Counted from the stretch's first letter, positions 1-7,066 are shown. The stretch: 8,231 bases of DNA from Actinomycetota bacterium (GCA_005888465.1 VAYJ01000112.1:388-8618); one strand, 5' to 3'. The notes: generated by a model not told the origin, from the sequence alone. Translations and numbers: made by a program.

Positions 1-518
1 GGTACCGCGGCGGCGGCGAACACGTCTTGCGGGACCTCGAGGTAGGCGACGCCCGGCGCGCCCGCGCGAGCGTGATGCACGGCCTCCGCCACGTAGCCCG
101 GGATCCGCTCGGTCTGGAGGCACTCCGACGCCCACTTCGCGACCGGGGCGACCGAGGCGAGCTGATCGAGGTCCTGCACGGCGCCACGACCTCGTTGGGG
201 GAGTCCCGTGCGGCCCGCGACGACGACCACGGGAACCCCCGCCGCGTTTGCTTCGATGATGCCGGGGAGCGCATTGGCGAGTCCGGGGCCGGCGGTGACG
301 GAGGCCGCCGCGACGCGACCGGTCGCGAGCGCCCAGCCCTCGGCCATGAAGACCGCGTTCTCCTCGTGGCGCGTGTCGATGAGCCGAAGGCCCTCTCGCC
401 GCGCGCCCTCGAACAGGGGCAGGTTGTGCCCGCCCGGTAGCGCGAAGAGGGCCTCGACGCCGGATTCGCGGAGCGCTCGCGCCGCGAGGACGCCGCCCAA
501 CTCGGGTGCCGCGCCCAT
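1..518 (-). CDS. Thiamine-diphosphate enzyme, acetolactate synthase-like, N-terminal part (cut by window edge)
   Basis: This open frame starts at ATG 518 and runs leftward off the window, giving 172 residues. It matches the N-terminal Pyr domain of ThDP enzymes (TPP_enzyme_N) related to acetolactate synthase and oxalyl-CoA decarboxylase. Landmarks are ALPGGHNLPLF (residues 26-36), RHEENA (50-55) with E52 in the place of the glutamate that activates the cofactor, TAGPG (75-79), and a C-terminal GAPGVAYLEVPQDV typical of this domain's end. The family makes or breaks C-C bonds next to a carbonyl, usually in the cytoplasm. The central and ThDP-binding C-terminal domains lie outside the window, so the substrate cannot be named. 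It diverges from the dehydrogenase operon across 46 bp, which suggests shared regulation. A putative -10 TATACT (534-529) sits 10 nt before the ATG and there is no ribosome binding site. The family is well supported; the exact enzyme is not. Confidence 0.85.
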   Translation of the reverse strand, partial: MGAAPELGGVLAARALRESGVEALFALPGGHNLPLFEGARREGLRLIDTRHEENAVFMAEGWALATGRVAAASVTAGPGLANALPGIIEANAAGVPVVVVAGRTGLPQRGRGAVQDLDQLASVAPVAKWASECLQTERIPGYVAEAVHHARAGAPGVAYLEVPQDVFAAAAV

Positions 519-528
519 GCGGATGCTG

Positions 529-534
529 AGTATA
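529..534 (-). promoter_or_regulatory. Putative -10 TATACT for the ThDP enzyme gene
   Basis: Read on the minus strand, this is TATACT, close to the TATAAT consensus. Ten nt separate it from ATG 518, so the transcript would start within a few nt of the start codon. No good -35 hexamer is seen. The assignment is inference from position and sequence. Confidence 0.5.
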
Positions 535-552
535 GGCGCAGGTCCCCGTCGC

Positions 553-558
553 TATAGT
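553..558 (+). promoter_or_regulatory. Putative -10 TATAGT for the dehydrogenase operon
   Basis: TATAGT lies only 6 nt upstream of ATG 565, which would give a leaderless mRNA. It is 18 bp from the opposing TATACT at 529-534, so the two divergent promoters must overlap in their -35 regions, and one bound polymerase or regulator could affect both. No TTGACA-like -35 is visible. Confidence 0.5.
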
Positions 559-564
559 CCTCGC

Positions 565-1554
565 ATGCGGGCCGTGTTCTTCGAGGCGGCGCACTCGATG
601 ACCCTGCGCGAGGTCCCGCCCCCCGAGCCGGGTCCCGGCGAGGTCCGGCTCACCGTGACGTACTGCGGGATCTGTGGCTCGGACCTCTCCGTCTACAAGA
701 CCGGCGCGCTCGCCGGCCCGGACGTCGTTTTGGGCCACGAGATCTCCGGCGTCGTCGAGAAGGACCCCGAAGGGCGGTGGGAGCCGGGCCGTCGCGTGGT
801 GACGTTCCCCGCGCGGGGATGTGGGGGATGCCTGTGGTGCCGGGAGGGTGAGCCTCGATACTGCATCGACCCGCCGCACGGGTCCTGGGGCGGGTTCGCC
901 GAGCGGGTGGTCTATCCGGCCGTGAGCCTGATCCCGATTCCCGACGAGCTGGACGACCGCGAGGCGGCAATCGCGGAGCCGTTCGGCGTGGCGCTCCGAG
1001 CGGTGGAAATGGCAGTGCCGCGCCCCTCGGATCTCGCCTACGTGTGCGGCCTCGGCCCGATCGGTCTGTTCTGCGTCGCCGGCCTCGTCGCGGCTGGCTG
1101 CCGCGTCGTCGGCGCGGACCCTCGCCCGGAGCGCCGGGCGCTCGGGGAGGACCTCGGCTGCGAAGCCACGTTCGACCCCACGGTCGAGGATCCGTTCGTC
1201 ACGCTGCTCGGCTTCGAGCCGCACGGTGCGCGGGTCGCACTCGAATGCTCGGGCGTGCCCGAGGCCCTGCAGCAGACGATCGATGCCTGCGGCTATCGAG
1301 GCGTCGTGGGGATCGTCGGCGTGCCCATGGCGCCGGTGCTCCTGCTGCGCATGTTCGTCCGCGAGCACCGGGCGTTCTCGCTCTCCGGGCCTTCGCGCCG
1401 AACGATGGAGCGCGCCCTCGATCTCCTGGTCGAGCGACCACAGATCGCGAAGGTCGTGAGTGGCTCGGTCCCGCTCGAGGACACGGGGGGCGCGTTCGAA
1501 CGGCTCGTCGCGGGCGAGGGTGGCGTGAAAGTGCTGGTCTCGCCCGCGCGGTGA
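565..1554 (+). CDS. Zinc-dependent medium-chain alcohol/polyol dehydrogenase
   Basis: The 329-residue product is a medium-chain dehydrogenase (GroES-like domain followed by a Rossmann domain) that should oxidise an alcohol or reduce a ketone with a nicotinamide cofactor in the cytoplasm. C37, H58 and E59 (GHE motif) match the catalytic zinc site, and C86, C89, C92 and C100 match the structural zinc site. E138 (AEPFGVA) matches the conserved glutamate of sorbitol, threonine and butanediol dehydrogenases. The nucleotide-binding loop GLGPIG is at 162-167. D185 at the end of the second strand favours NAD(H) over NADP(H), from family knowledge. The frame is open upstream, but ATG 565 begins the typical MRAVFFE start and follows a -10-like TATAGT. 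The protein is slightly shorter than the usual 340-350 residues. Its TGA overlaps the GTG of the transporter gene (GTGA, 1551-1554). The substrate is unknown; a butanediol dehydrogenase-like role is possible given the divergent acetolactate synthase-like gene. Confidence 0.88.
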   Translation: MRAVFFEAAHSMTLREVPPPEPGPGEVRLTVTYCGICGSDLSVYKTGALAGPDVVLGHEISGVVEKDPEGRWEPGRRVVTFPARGCGGCLWCREGEPRYCIDPPHGSWGGFAERVVYPAVSLIPIPDELDDREAAIAEPFGVALRAVEMAVPRPSDLAYVCGLGPIGLFCVAGLVAAGCRVVGADPRPERRALGEDLGCEATFDPTVEDPFVTLLGFEPHGARVALECSGVPEALQQTIDACGYRGVVGIVGVPMAPVLLLRMFVREHRAFSLSGPSRRTMERALDLLVERPQIAKVVSGSVPLEDTGGAFERLVAGEGGVKVLVSPAR

Positions 1555-2759
1555 CGGACGAGTCGCCGGCCGCGGCGCCGAAGGTTCGTCGCAGGGCTCG
1601 GCTCATCGCCCTGCTCGCGCCGGCGACCTTCTTCGAAGGGTACGACGGGCTGGTGCTCGGCCTCGCTCTCCCGCTGATCCGCGACGACTTTCATCTCACG
1701 GTGGCGCAGGCCGGCGTCGTCGCCTCGGTCGTATTCGGAGGGTCTTTCGGCGTGCTCGTCCTGCTTCCCCTCGCGGACAGGGTGGGCCGCCGCCCGATCC
1801 TGATCACGACGATCGCCGGCTACACGCTCGCAACCTTCGCCACCGCGTTTGCGCCCGGCGTGATCGCCTTCGTCGCGTGCCAATTCGTCGCCCGGCTCTT
1901 CCTCGGCGCCGAGTACGCGCTCGCGACGATCGTGCTCGTCGAGCTGCTCCCCGCGGAGCGTCGGGGTCGCGCGCTCGGCCTCGTCTCGTCGATGTCGGCG
2001 TTCGGTCAGGCGGCCGCCGGCGCGGCGTTCCTGGTCGTGGTGAGCCTGAACGCCTCGTGGCGCGCGCTGTACCTGATCGGCATCCTCCCGCTCGCCCTCG
2101 TCGCGTGGGGCCGGCGCTCGTTCCCCGAGTCGCGAGCCGCGGGACGAAGCGAGGAGCGCCGCCCGGCCCGTCACGCGCTCCGCGAGGTTCGCCGACGCTG
2201 GCTCGTAGGCTCGGCCGCGCTCGCCTTCTGCTTCTCCGTGTTCCCGACCTCCGTCACGACCTTCGCCTCGACGCTGGTGATCGACGAGTGGCACTGGAGC
2301 CTTCGGCAGATCAACCCGCTGTACGTCGCGATCTGGACGATCGCGGTGTCGGGCTTCTTCGTCGCCGGCAGGCTCATGGACGCGTGGGGCCGCCGCCCGA
2401 CCGCGATCGTGTTCCTCGCCGGGGCCGCGGTCGCGGGGCAGGTCGCCTTCCGGGCGGGGGGAACCCCGGGTCGCGTCCTCGGTCTGGGCCTCGTCATCTT
2501 CTTCCTGACCGGGTCGACGCCCTGCACGGCGGCCTACGCGACGGAGATCTTCCCGGCGAAGAGCCGCGGGACCGTGGGAGCGATGCTGCGGGTGGCCGGG
2601 CTCGCGGGAGCTGGGATCGCGCCGGCCCTGACGGGGCTCCTCTCGGATGCGATCGGCGGCGTCGGCCGGGCGCTCGCGATTGCGGGGCTCTCCTACGCTG
2701 CGGGCGCCCTAGTGGTCGCCGCGCTTCTTCCGGAATCGCGCGGCATCATCGTCCCGTGA
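1551..2759 (+). CDS. MFS transporter, aromatic/organic acid or sugar symporter-like
   Basis: The 402-residue product is a major facilitator superfamily carrier of normal length for 12 membrane helices, located in the cytoplasmic membrane. FEGYD in helix 1 (28-32) recalls the D-G-x-D motif of the aromatic acid:H+ symporters. The loop 2-3 signature DRVGRRP is at 76-82 and its repeat in the second half, MDAWGRRP, is at 276-283. The RLFLGAEY and LLPAERRGRALG stretches and the terminal PESRG are typical of the symporter and sugar-porter branches, so uptake is more likely than drug export. The GTG start at 1551 is fixed by the 4-nt overlap with the dehydrogenase stop and by the hydrophobic helix starting near residue 18. 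The stop again overlaps the next gene by GTGA. A basic, Arg-rich segment around residues 192-220 is the central cytoplasmic loop. The substrate presumably belongs to the pathway of the neighbouring dehydrogenase and ThDP enzyme; that is inference. Confidence 0.85.
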   Translation: MTDESPAAAPKVRRRARLIALLAPATFFEGYDGLVLGLALPLIRDDFHLTVAQAGVVASVVFGGSFGVLVLLPLADRVGRRPILITTIAGYTLATFATAFAPGVIAFVACQFVARLFLGAEYALATIVLVELLPAERRGRALGLVSSMSAFGQAAAGAAFLVVVSLNASWRALYLIGILPLALVAWGRRSFPESRAAGRSEERRPARHALREVRRRWLVGSAALAFCFSVFPTSVTTFASTLVIDEWHWSLRQINPLYVAIWTIAVSGFFVAGRLMDAWGRRPTAIVFLAGAAVAGQVAFRAGGTPGRVLGLGLVIFFLTGSTPCTAAYATEIFPAKSRGTVGAMLRVAGLAGAGIAPALTGLLSDAIGGVGRALAIAGLSYAAGALVVAALLPESRGIIVP

Positions 2760-3637
2760 GCCCGCTCTCGCCGTGGACCTCGCTGGGGATCGGCATCCCG
2801 AACCTGCCACCCGGCCGCCCGGGGGATCCGGGCCTGTTCGGGCCGGGCACTCCGGTCTGGACGATCGGCCGCGAGCGCGTGCTGCTCGCCGCCGGGCCGG
2901 CCGCGCTGCTGCTGCAGGTCGCGCACCCGCTTGTCGCCGCCGGGGTCGCCGCCCACAGCGACTTCCGCCGCGACCCGCTCGGCCGTCTGCGATCGACCCT
3001 GGAGGCGACACTGCGGATCTCGTTCGGCGACGCCGAGCAGTCTGCCGCCGCCGCGGCGTCGGTTCGGCGGCGGCACGGAGCCGTCCACGGAGGCATTGAG
3101 CAGGCCGTGGGCCCGTTCCCGGCGGGCACGACATACGACGCCACCGACCCCGAGCTGGCGCTCTGGGTGCACGCGACGCTCGTCTGGGCCGCCCTGACCG
3201 CGTACGGCCGGTTCGTGCGCGTGCTTCGTCCGGGCGAGGCCGACGGGTACTACGAGGCGCTCAGGCCCTTCGCCGGGCTCTTCGGCGTGACCGACCGGCA
3301 CCTGCCTCCCACCTACGCCGACTTCCGGACGTACTGGCGGTCGATGCTCGAGGGTCCGTCGCTCGCGGTGGGCGACGAAGGACGCGCTCTAGCTCGAGAC
3401 ATCCTGCGCCCGCCGTCGGCGCCCGCCGCGGGCGTCTTCACCGGCGTCTTTCGGGCGGTCACGTCGTCGCTCCTGCCCGCCAGGATCCGAGCGGCGTTCG
3501 GTCTCCCGTGGCGCCCACGAGACCGAGCGACCGCCGCCGCGGCGTCCCTCGCCCTCCGGGCGGGGGTTCGGGTCCTGCCTCCTTCGGCTCGCTATTGGCC
3601 CCACGAGCGTGTCGCGAGGCGAAGAATGGGTATCTGA
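2756..3637 (+). CDS. MpaB/DUF2236 family oxygenase-like protein
   Basis: The 293-residue product matches the DUF2236 family, which includes MpaB-type oxygenases and the heme-containing latex-clearing protein Lcp. Family marks are GRERVLLAAGPAALLLQVAHP (38-58), AAGVAAHSDF (61-70), the DPLGRLRST segment (73-81), HGAVHG (107-112), and a YDATDPELALWVHATLVW stretch (127-144). H57, H67, H107, H111 and H139 are the kind of conserved histidines from which a heme or metal ligand could come, though I cannot assign which. The GTG at 2756 overlaps the transporter TGA, and a Pro/Gly-rich lead of about 35 residues precedes the conserved core. No signal peptide is visible. Operon position suggests an oxidative step on the same substrate, but most bacterial members have no known reaction. 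The family is confident; the activity is not. Confidence 0.8.
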   Translation: MSPLSPWTSLGIGIPNLPPGRPGDPGLFGPGTPVWTIGRERVLLAAGPAALLLQVAHPLVAAGVAAHSDFRRDPLGRLRSTLEATLRISFGDAEQSAAAAASVRRRHGAVHGGIEQAVGPFPAGTTYDATDPELALWVHATLVWAALTAYGRFVRVLRPGEADGYYEALRPFAGLFGVTDRHLPPTYADFRTYWRSMLEGPSLAVGDEGRALARDILRPPSAPAAGVFTGVFRAVTSSLLPARIRAAFGLPWRPRDRATAAAASLALRAGVRVLPPSARYWPHERVARRRMGI

Positions 3638-3684
3638 ACAACGCTTTTGGCGCGCTCGTTTTCAGTTTTCAGGGCCGCTCGGGC

Positions 3685-3690
3685 TACCCT
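3685..3690 (+). promoter_or_regulatory. Putative -10 TACCCT for the sigma factor gene
   Basis: The 64-bp gap between the DUF2236 gene and the sigma gene is the least GC-rich stretch nearby. It holds two TTTTCA copies (3659-3664 and 3666-3671) and then TACCCT, which fits TANNNT, 11 nt before ATG 3702. The TTTTCA spacings of 20 and 13 bp are not canonical, so the -35 is uncertain. No ribosome binding site precedes the ATG. Confidence 0.4.
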
Positions 3691-3701
3691 GTAAGCAGTC
3701 A

Positions 3702-4658
3702 ATGGCCGACCCCCAACCCAAGCCCGCCCGCCGCTCGGAGCCGACCCGCGCTCTGGGCGAAGCGGACGACGTCCGCCTCTACCTCGAGGCGGCCGCGCGT
3801 GAGCCTCTCCTCACCAAGGAGGAGGAGGTCGAGCTTGCCATGGCCATCGAGCACGGCGAGGAGTCCCAGGCGCGCCTCCAGAGCGGCCGGCTCAAGTCCG
3901 AGACGACGATCCGCAAGGCGAAAGAGCTGCTCAGGAAGGGGCACGCCGCCCGCCAGCGCTTCATCAAGGCGAACCTCCGGCTGGTCGTGTCTATCGCCCG
4001 CAAGTACCAGGGCCAGGGCCTGCCGTTCCTCGACCTGGTCCAGGAGGGGAACATCGGGCTGATGCGGGCCGTCGAGCTGTTCGACTGGCGCCGCGGGTTC
4101 AAGTTCTCCACGTACGCGACTTGGTGGATCCGGCAGGCCATCACGAGGGCGATCGCCGACCGCGGCCGGCAGATCCGCCTGCCCGTGCACGTGCACGACC
4201 AGATCCGCAAGATGCGCCGGACGTTCGTCCAGTTCAGCCAGCGCATGGGCCGCGACCCGACTCCGGAGGAGCTGTCGAAGGCGCTCGCGCTGCCGATCGA
4301 GGAGGTCGACCGCCTGCTCGAGGCCGAGCGGCGCGAGCCAGTGTCGCTGCAGGCGCCGGTCGGCGAGGACACCGAGCTCGGCGACCTGCTGGAGCAGGCC
4401 GACGAGCAGAGCCCGCTCGACGCCGTCGAGGACGCGATGCTCCGCCAGGAGATCGGGCAGGCAGTGCTGAACGTGCTCGACCCGCGCGAGCGGCGCGTGA
4501 TCGCGCTCCGGTACGGTCTGGCGAACGGCCACGCCATGAGCCTTCGCGACGTCGGCAAGATGATGGGACTTTCCGGCGAGCGCGTTCGCCTCATCGAACG
4601 CGAGGCACTCCGGAAGCTCCGCAATTCCGAGATCATCAACGCCGCTGGCTGGATCTAG
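3702..4658 (+). CDS. RNA polymerase sigma-70 factor, RpoD-like (primary or group 2)
   Basis: The 318-residue product is a sigma-70 factor that directs RNA polymerase to promoters. Region 1.2 is at about 20-50 (DDVRLYLEAAAREPLLTKEEE). Region 2 runs from about 87 to 157, with FIKANLRLVVSIARKY, the core-binding LDLVQEGNIGLMRAVELFDW, and the -10 recognition part FSTYATWWIRQAI. Region 3 begins at LPVHVHDQI (about 160). Region 4 follows ERRVIALRYGL and contains the -35 recognition helix-turn-helix SLRDVGKMMGLSGERVRLIEREALRKLR (about 280-307). No long acidic region 1.1 is present, so it is either a short primary sigma factor or a group 2 paralogue of the SigA/SigB/Hrd kind. ATG 3702 was preferred over the upstream in-frame ATG 3609, because 3609 lies inside the preceding gene and the extra residues resemble no sigma factor. 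The DUF72 gene follows after 15 nt, probably in the same transcript. Confidence 0.93.
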   Translation: MADPQPKPARRSEPTRALGEADDVRLYLEAAAREPLLTKEEEVELAMAIEHGEESQARLQSGRLKSETTIRKAKELLRKGHAARQRFIKANLRLVVSIARKYQGQGLPFLDLVQEGNIGLMRAVELFDWRRGFKFSTYATWWIRQAITRAIADRGRQIRLPVHVHDQIRKMRRTFVQFSQRMGRDPTPEELSKALALPIEEVDRLLEAERREPVSLQAPVGEDTELGDLLEQADEQSPLDAVEDAMLRQEIGQAVLNVLDPRERRVIALRYGLANGHAMSLRDVGKMMGLSGERVRLIEREALRKLRNSEIINAAGWI

Positions 4659-4673
4659 CCCGGGCGTCCGGCG

Positions 4674-5567
4674 ATGTCGGTCCTGATCGGGATCTCGTCG
4701 TGGACGGAACCGACGTTGATCAAGCGCGGGCACTTCTATCCGAAGGGCGTCACGACGGCCGAGGAGCGGCTCAAGTTCTACGCGACGCAGTTCCCGATCG
4801 TTGAGGTCGACTCCACGTACTACTTCCCACCGAGCGAGCGCAACGCGGTGCTCTGGCTGGAGCGAACGCCGAAGGACTTCGTCTTCAACATCAAGGCGTA
4901 CTCGCTCCTCACGAACCACCCGACGAAGGTGGACTCGCTCTACAAGGACGTGAAGGAGGCGCTGCCGTCGGAGCTCGAGGGCAAGCGGAACGTGTATCGC
5001 GACAAGCTTCCCTCGGAGCTCGTCGATGAGGTGTGGCAGCGGTTCCGGGACGCGCTCATGCCGCTGCACTCCGCGGGCAAGCTCGGCGCGGTCCTCTTCC
5101 AGTTCCCGCAGTGGTTCGTCATCGGTCGGCCCGCGAAGCGCTACCTCGAAGAGGTGAAGACGAGGTTGCCGGACTATCGCGTCGCGGTCGAGTTTCGGAA
5201 CAAGCTCTGGATGGAGGAGCGCAACCAGGAGGAGACGCTCTCGCTCCTGTCCGAGCTGGACCTGCCATTCGTCTGCGTCGACATGCCGCAGGGATTCGAT
5301 ACGTCGATCCCCCCCGTGGCGGCGGTGACGTCGAAGGAGCTTGCCATGGTCCGCTTCCACGGGCGCGATCCGAAGGCGTGGTCCACGAAGGCGGGCACGG
5401 CCGCCGATCGGTTCCGGTACGACTACTCGGCGAACGAGCTCGAGGAGTGGGTCCCGAAGGTCCGCGACCTGGCCGAGGGCGCGCGAGAGACCCACGTGCT
5501 CATGAACAACTGCTACGAGAACTACGCCGTGAAGAGCGCCCGGCAGCTGGCATCGCTCCTCGAGTGA
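4674..5567 (+). CDS. DUF72 (YecE-like) TIM-barrel protein
   Basis: The 297-residue product belongs to the DUF72/YecE family, predicted TIM-barrel proteins without an established reaction. Family marks are the start IGISSW (5-10) and FYPKG (21-25), VEVDSTYY (43-50), FVFNIKAYSLLTNHP (69-83), VLFQFPQW (140-147), VAVEFRNKLW, the VRFHGR strand near 226-231, and the terminal NNCYENYAVKSA near 278-289. The Arg, His and Asn/Cys residues in the last two motifs are the most conserved and probably line the barrel pocket. The stretch of about 40 residues at 91-130 (ELEGKRNVYRDK and following) is an insertion between strands compared with short members of the family. No signal peptide or membrane helix is visible. 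ATG 4674 lies 15 nt after the sigma stop with no clear promoter, so co-transcription with the sigma factor is likely. No role can be assigned. Confidence 0.88.
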   Translation: MSVLIGISSWTEPTLIKRGHFYPKGVTTAEERLKFYATQFPIVEVDSTYYFPPSERNAVLWLERTPKDFVFNIKAYSLLTNHPTKVDSLYKDVKEALPSELEGKRNVYRDKLPSELVDEVWQRFRDALMPLHSAGKLGAVLFQFPQWFVIGRPAKRYLEEVKTRLPDYRVAVEFRNKLWMEERNQEETLSLLSELDLPFVCVDMPQGFDTSIPPVAAVTSKELAMVRFHGRDPKAWSTKAGTAADRFRYDYSANELEEWVPKVRDLAEGARETHVLMNNCYENYAVKSARQLASLLE

Positions 5568-5568
5568 C

Positions 5569-5589
5569 CGCGCCTACAATCGAGGCGCG
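5569..5589. promoter_or_regulatory. Perfect 7-bp inverted repeat spanning the promoter of the 38-residue ORF
   Basis: CGCGCCT (5569-5575) and AGGCGCG (5583-5589) are exact reverse complements around a 7-nt loop, ACAATCG. The repeat begins 2 nt after the DUF72 stop codon and ends directly before ATG 5590. It contains the -10-like TACAAT. It could be an operator, a terminator hairpin for the upstream gene (there is no T-tract, so not a standard intrinsic one), or an mRNA hairpin. Confidence 0.5.
5575..5580 (+). promoter_or_regulatory. Putative -10 TACAAT for the small membrane protein gene
   Basis: TACAAT differs from TATAAT at one position and lies 9 nt before ATG 5590. It sits within the inverted repeat 5569-5589. 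No -35 is evident inside the end of the DUF72 gene. A leaderless start is inferred. Confidence 0.45.
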
Positions 5590-5706
5590 ATGAGCGGGAA
5601 GCGCAAGGAGTCACGCGGCCGGAAGTTCTTTCTCCTGCTCTTCGCGATGGCCGGCCTGGGGGTCGGGGTCTGGCTCTTCCGGTCTCGCCGGAAGGACCGC
5701 TCCTAG
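5590..5706 (+). CDS. 38-residue single-pass membrane protein, hypothetical
   Basis: This short frame encodes MSGKRKESRGRKFF followed by an uncharged stretch of about 18 residues (FFLLLFAMAGLGVGVWLF, 13-30) and a basic tail RSRRKDRS. The layout is one membrane helix with positive charges on both sides. It is not similar to any family I can name. Support comes from a plausible start preceded by TACAAT, a coherent hydrophobic core, and a stop that coincides with that of the convergent gene: both TAG codons lie in the palindrome CTAG (5703-5706). Very small membrane proteins of this kind often modulate larger membrane complexes, but no partner is evident here. It could be a chance frame, though the fully formed helix argues against that. 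Confidence 0.6.
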   Translation: MSGKRKESRGRKFFLLLFAMAGLGVGVWLFRSRRKDRS

Positions 5707-7005
5707 CCGTCGGCCGTGTCGTCCCCCGCGCGATAGCGCGCCAGCTGGGGCACGAGGGCCGCGAGGATCACGACGCCTGCCAGGCACGCGACGCCGCCCG
5801 AGATCACGGCAAACGTCGGGCTGACGAGCCCCGCGACGACTCCCGTCTCGACGTCGCCCAGCCTCGGGCCGCCCGTCACCACCATGATGTGGACGGCGGA
5901 GAGCCTTCCACGGAGCTCGTCCGGGACCGAGAGCTGCAGGATGGTCCCGCGGAACACGGCGCTGATGACATCGGCGGCGCCGGCGAACGCGAGGAACAGC
6001 AGGCCGACCACGAACCACCGCTCGGAGATGCCGAACGCGGTGATGGCCGCGCCCCAGAGCGCCACGGCCCAGATGACGGCGCGGCCCTGGTGGCGGATCG
6101 AGCCGACCCAGCCCGCGGTGAGCGCACCGACGAGCGCGCCCGCGGCGGGGGCCGCGTACAGGAGTCCGAGGCCCTGTGGTCCGACGTGGAGCACGTCCTG
6201 CGCGAGCGCGGGAAACGCTGCGCGCGGCATGCCGAAGATCATGGCGTCGAGGTCGATCACGAAGGTCGACACGGATGGCCTGCCAGCCGGTGGAGGCCTC
6301 ACCAGCGTCGCGCTTGGGCGGCAACGGACGGAGGAGATACGCCGCGGTGATGGATCCGAGGAACGTGGTGACGTCGATGGCGTAGGCCCAAGCAAGTCCG
6401 AAGCGCGCGAGGATCAGCCCGCCGACCGCGGGCCCCACGACGAGCGTGGTGTTGTACATGACCTGGTTCAACGCGAGCGCGGCAGGGAGCTGGCTTCGCG
6501 GCACCAGGTTCGGGATCGCGGCTGAGCGCGTCGGCGTGTTCACACCGAGGATCCCGGCCTGCACGCCGGTGACTATGTAGAGGTACCAGAGTGGCGCGCG
6601 GGTGAGTAGCGCTCCGATAAGGAGGAGCCCGCTCGTCACGGCGAGCCCCATCTCGGTCATGAGGATCAGGCGCCGGCGGTCGACCCGGTCCGCCCATGCC
6701 CCGCCGACGATCGAGAAGACGACGAGCGGTACGACCTGGACGAGCCCGATCAGCCCGACCGCGAGCGAGGATCCCGTGAGCCGGAAGACCTGGTAGGGGA
6801 GCGCCACGACGCTGATCTGGCGGCCGGTCAGCGAGATGAGCTCGCCGACCCAGAGGAGCCGGTAGTCGCGCGAGGTCCGAAGCGGCGTGGCGTCGATGGC
6901 GAGCCCGCGGATGACCGCGCCTGCCCGGCTGAGGCGGGCGACGGCGTGACCCTCGGTCTCGGCCTGATCGGGAAGCTCCGGGGCGGGATCGTCGGGGCCG
7001 GCCAC
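5703..7005 (-). pseudogene. MFS_3 exporter gene broken by an internal deletion and frameshift
   Basis: The gene starts at GTG 7005. Residues 1-245 in the first frame are a typical MFS_3 (EntS-like) exporter N-half: TPLRTSRDYRLLWVGELISLTGRQ (40-63), VALPYQVFRLTGSSLAVGLIGL (67-88), DRVDRRR (106-112), and helices up to AYLLRPLPPKRDAGEASTGWQAIR. After CGT 6273-6271 that frame becomes Arg-rich nonsense. The C-half resumes in the next frame from GTG 6272 (VSTFVIDLDAMIFGMPRAAFPALAQDV...) and continues through several helices to TAG 5705-5703. Homologues have roughly a dozen residues (EGLRF-RGRPVLL type) between GWQAIR and STFVIDL. Their absence plus the frame change implies a deletion of 3n+2 nt, about 41 or 44, rather than a single-base error. 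The protein would lack a loop and helix start, so it is probably inactive unless the sequence is an assembly fault. The family normally exports siderophores or drugs. Confidence 0.8.
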
Positions 7006-7015
7006 TGGTCCGCCG

Positions 7016-7021
7016 ACGATA
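7016..7021 (-). promoter_or_regulatory. Putative -10 TATCGT for the MFS_3 exporter gene
   Basis: On the minus strand TATCGT fits TANNNT and lies 10 nt upstream of GTG 7005. There is no Shine-Dalgarno sequence between them. No -35 is obvious. If real, the start is leaderless or nearly so. Confidence 0.4.
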
Positions 7022-7051
7022 GCAGCAGGCGTCCGCCGGTTGGCGAACGGG

Positions 7052-7057
7052 TACAGT
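7052..7057 (+). promoter_or_regulatory. Putative -10 TACAGT for the rhodanese gene
   Basis: TACAGT lies 9 nt before GTG 7067. It helps decide the start: the alternative in-frame TTG at 7040 would place this hexamer inside the coding region. No convincing -35 is visible in the 61-bp divergent gap. Confidence 0.45.
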
Positions 7058-7066
7058 CGTGAGGCC

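Noticed and set aside
1..6. GGTACC (KpnI site) at the very start, and GTCGAC (SalI site) at the exporter frameshift, as signs of cloning joints
   Set aside because: Such palindromes are frequent in GC-rich DNA. Reading frames around position 1 are continuous, and nothing vector-like is present.
3699..5495. A 598-codon open frame on the minus strand opposite the sigma factor and DUF72 genes
   Set aside because: It is an antisense shadow in GC-rich DNA. Its translation is Arg/Leu/Asp-rich without any domain, while both plus-strand genes show clear family motifs.
6272..6395. A separate gene starting at the minus-strand ATG 6395 for the C-half of the exporter
   Set aside because: The first 40 or so residues of that frame are out-of-frame translation of the N-half. 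The family sequence begins only at about 6272, so it is the rear part of one broken gene.
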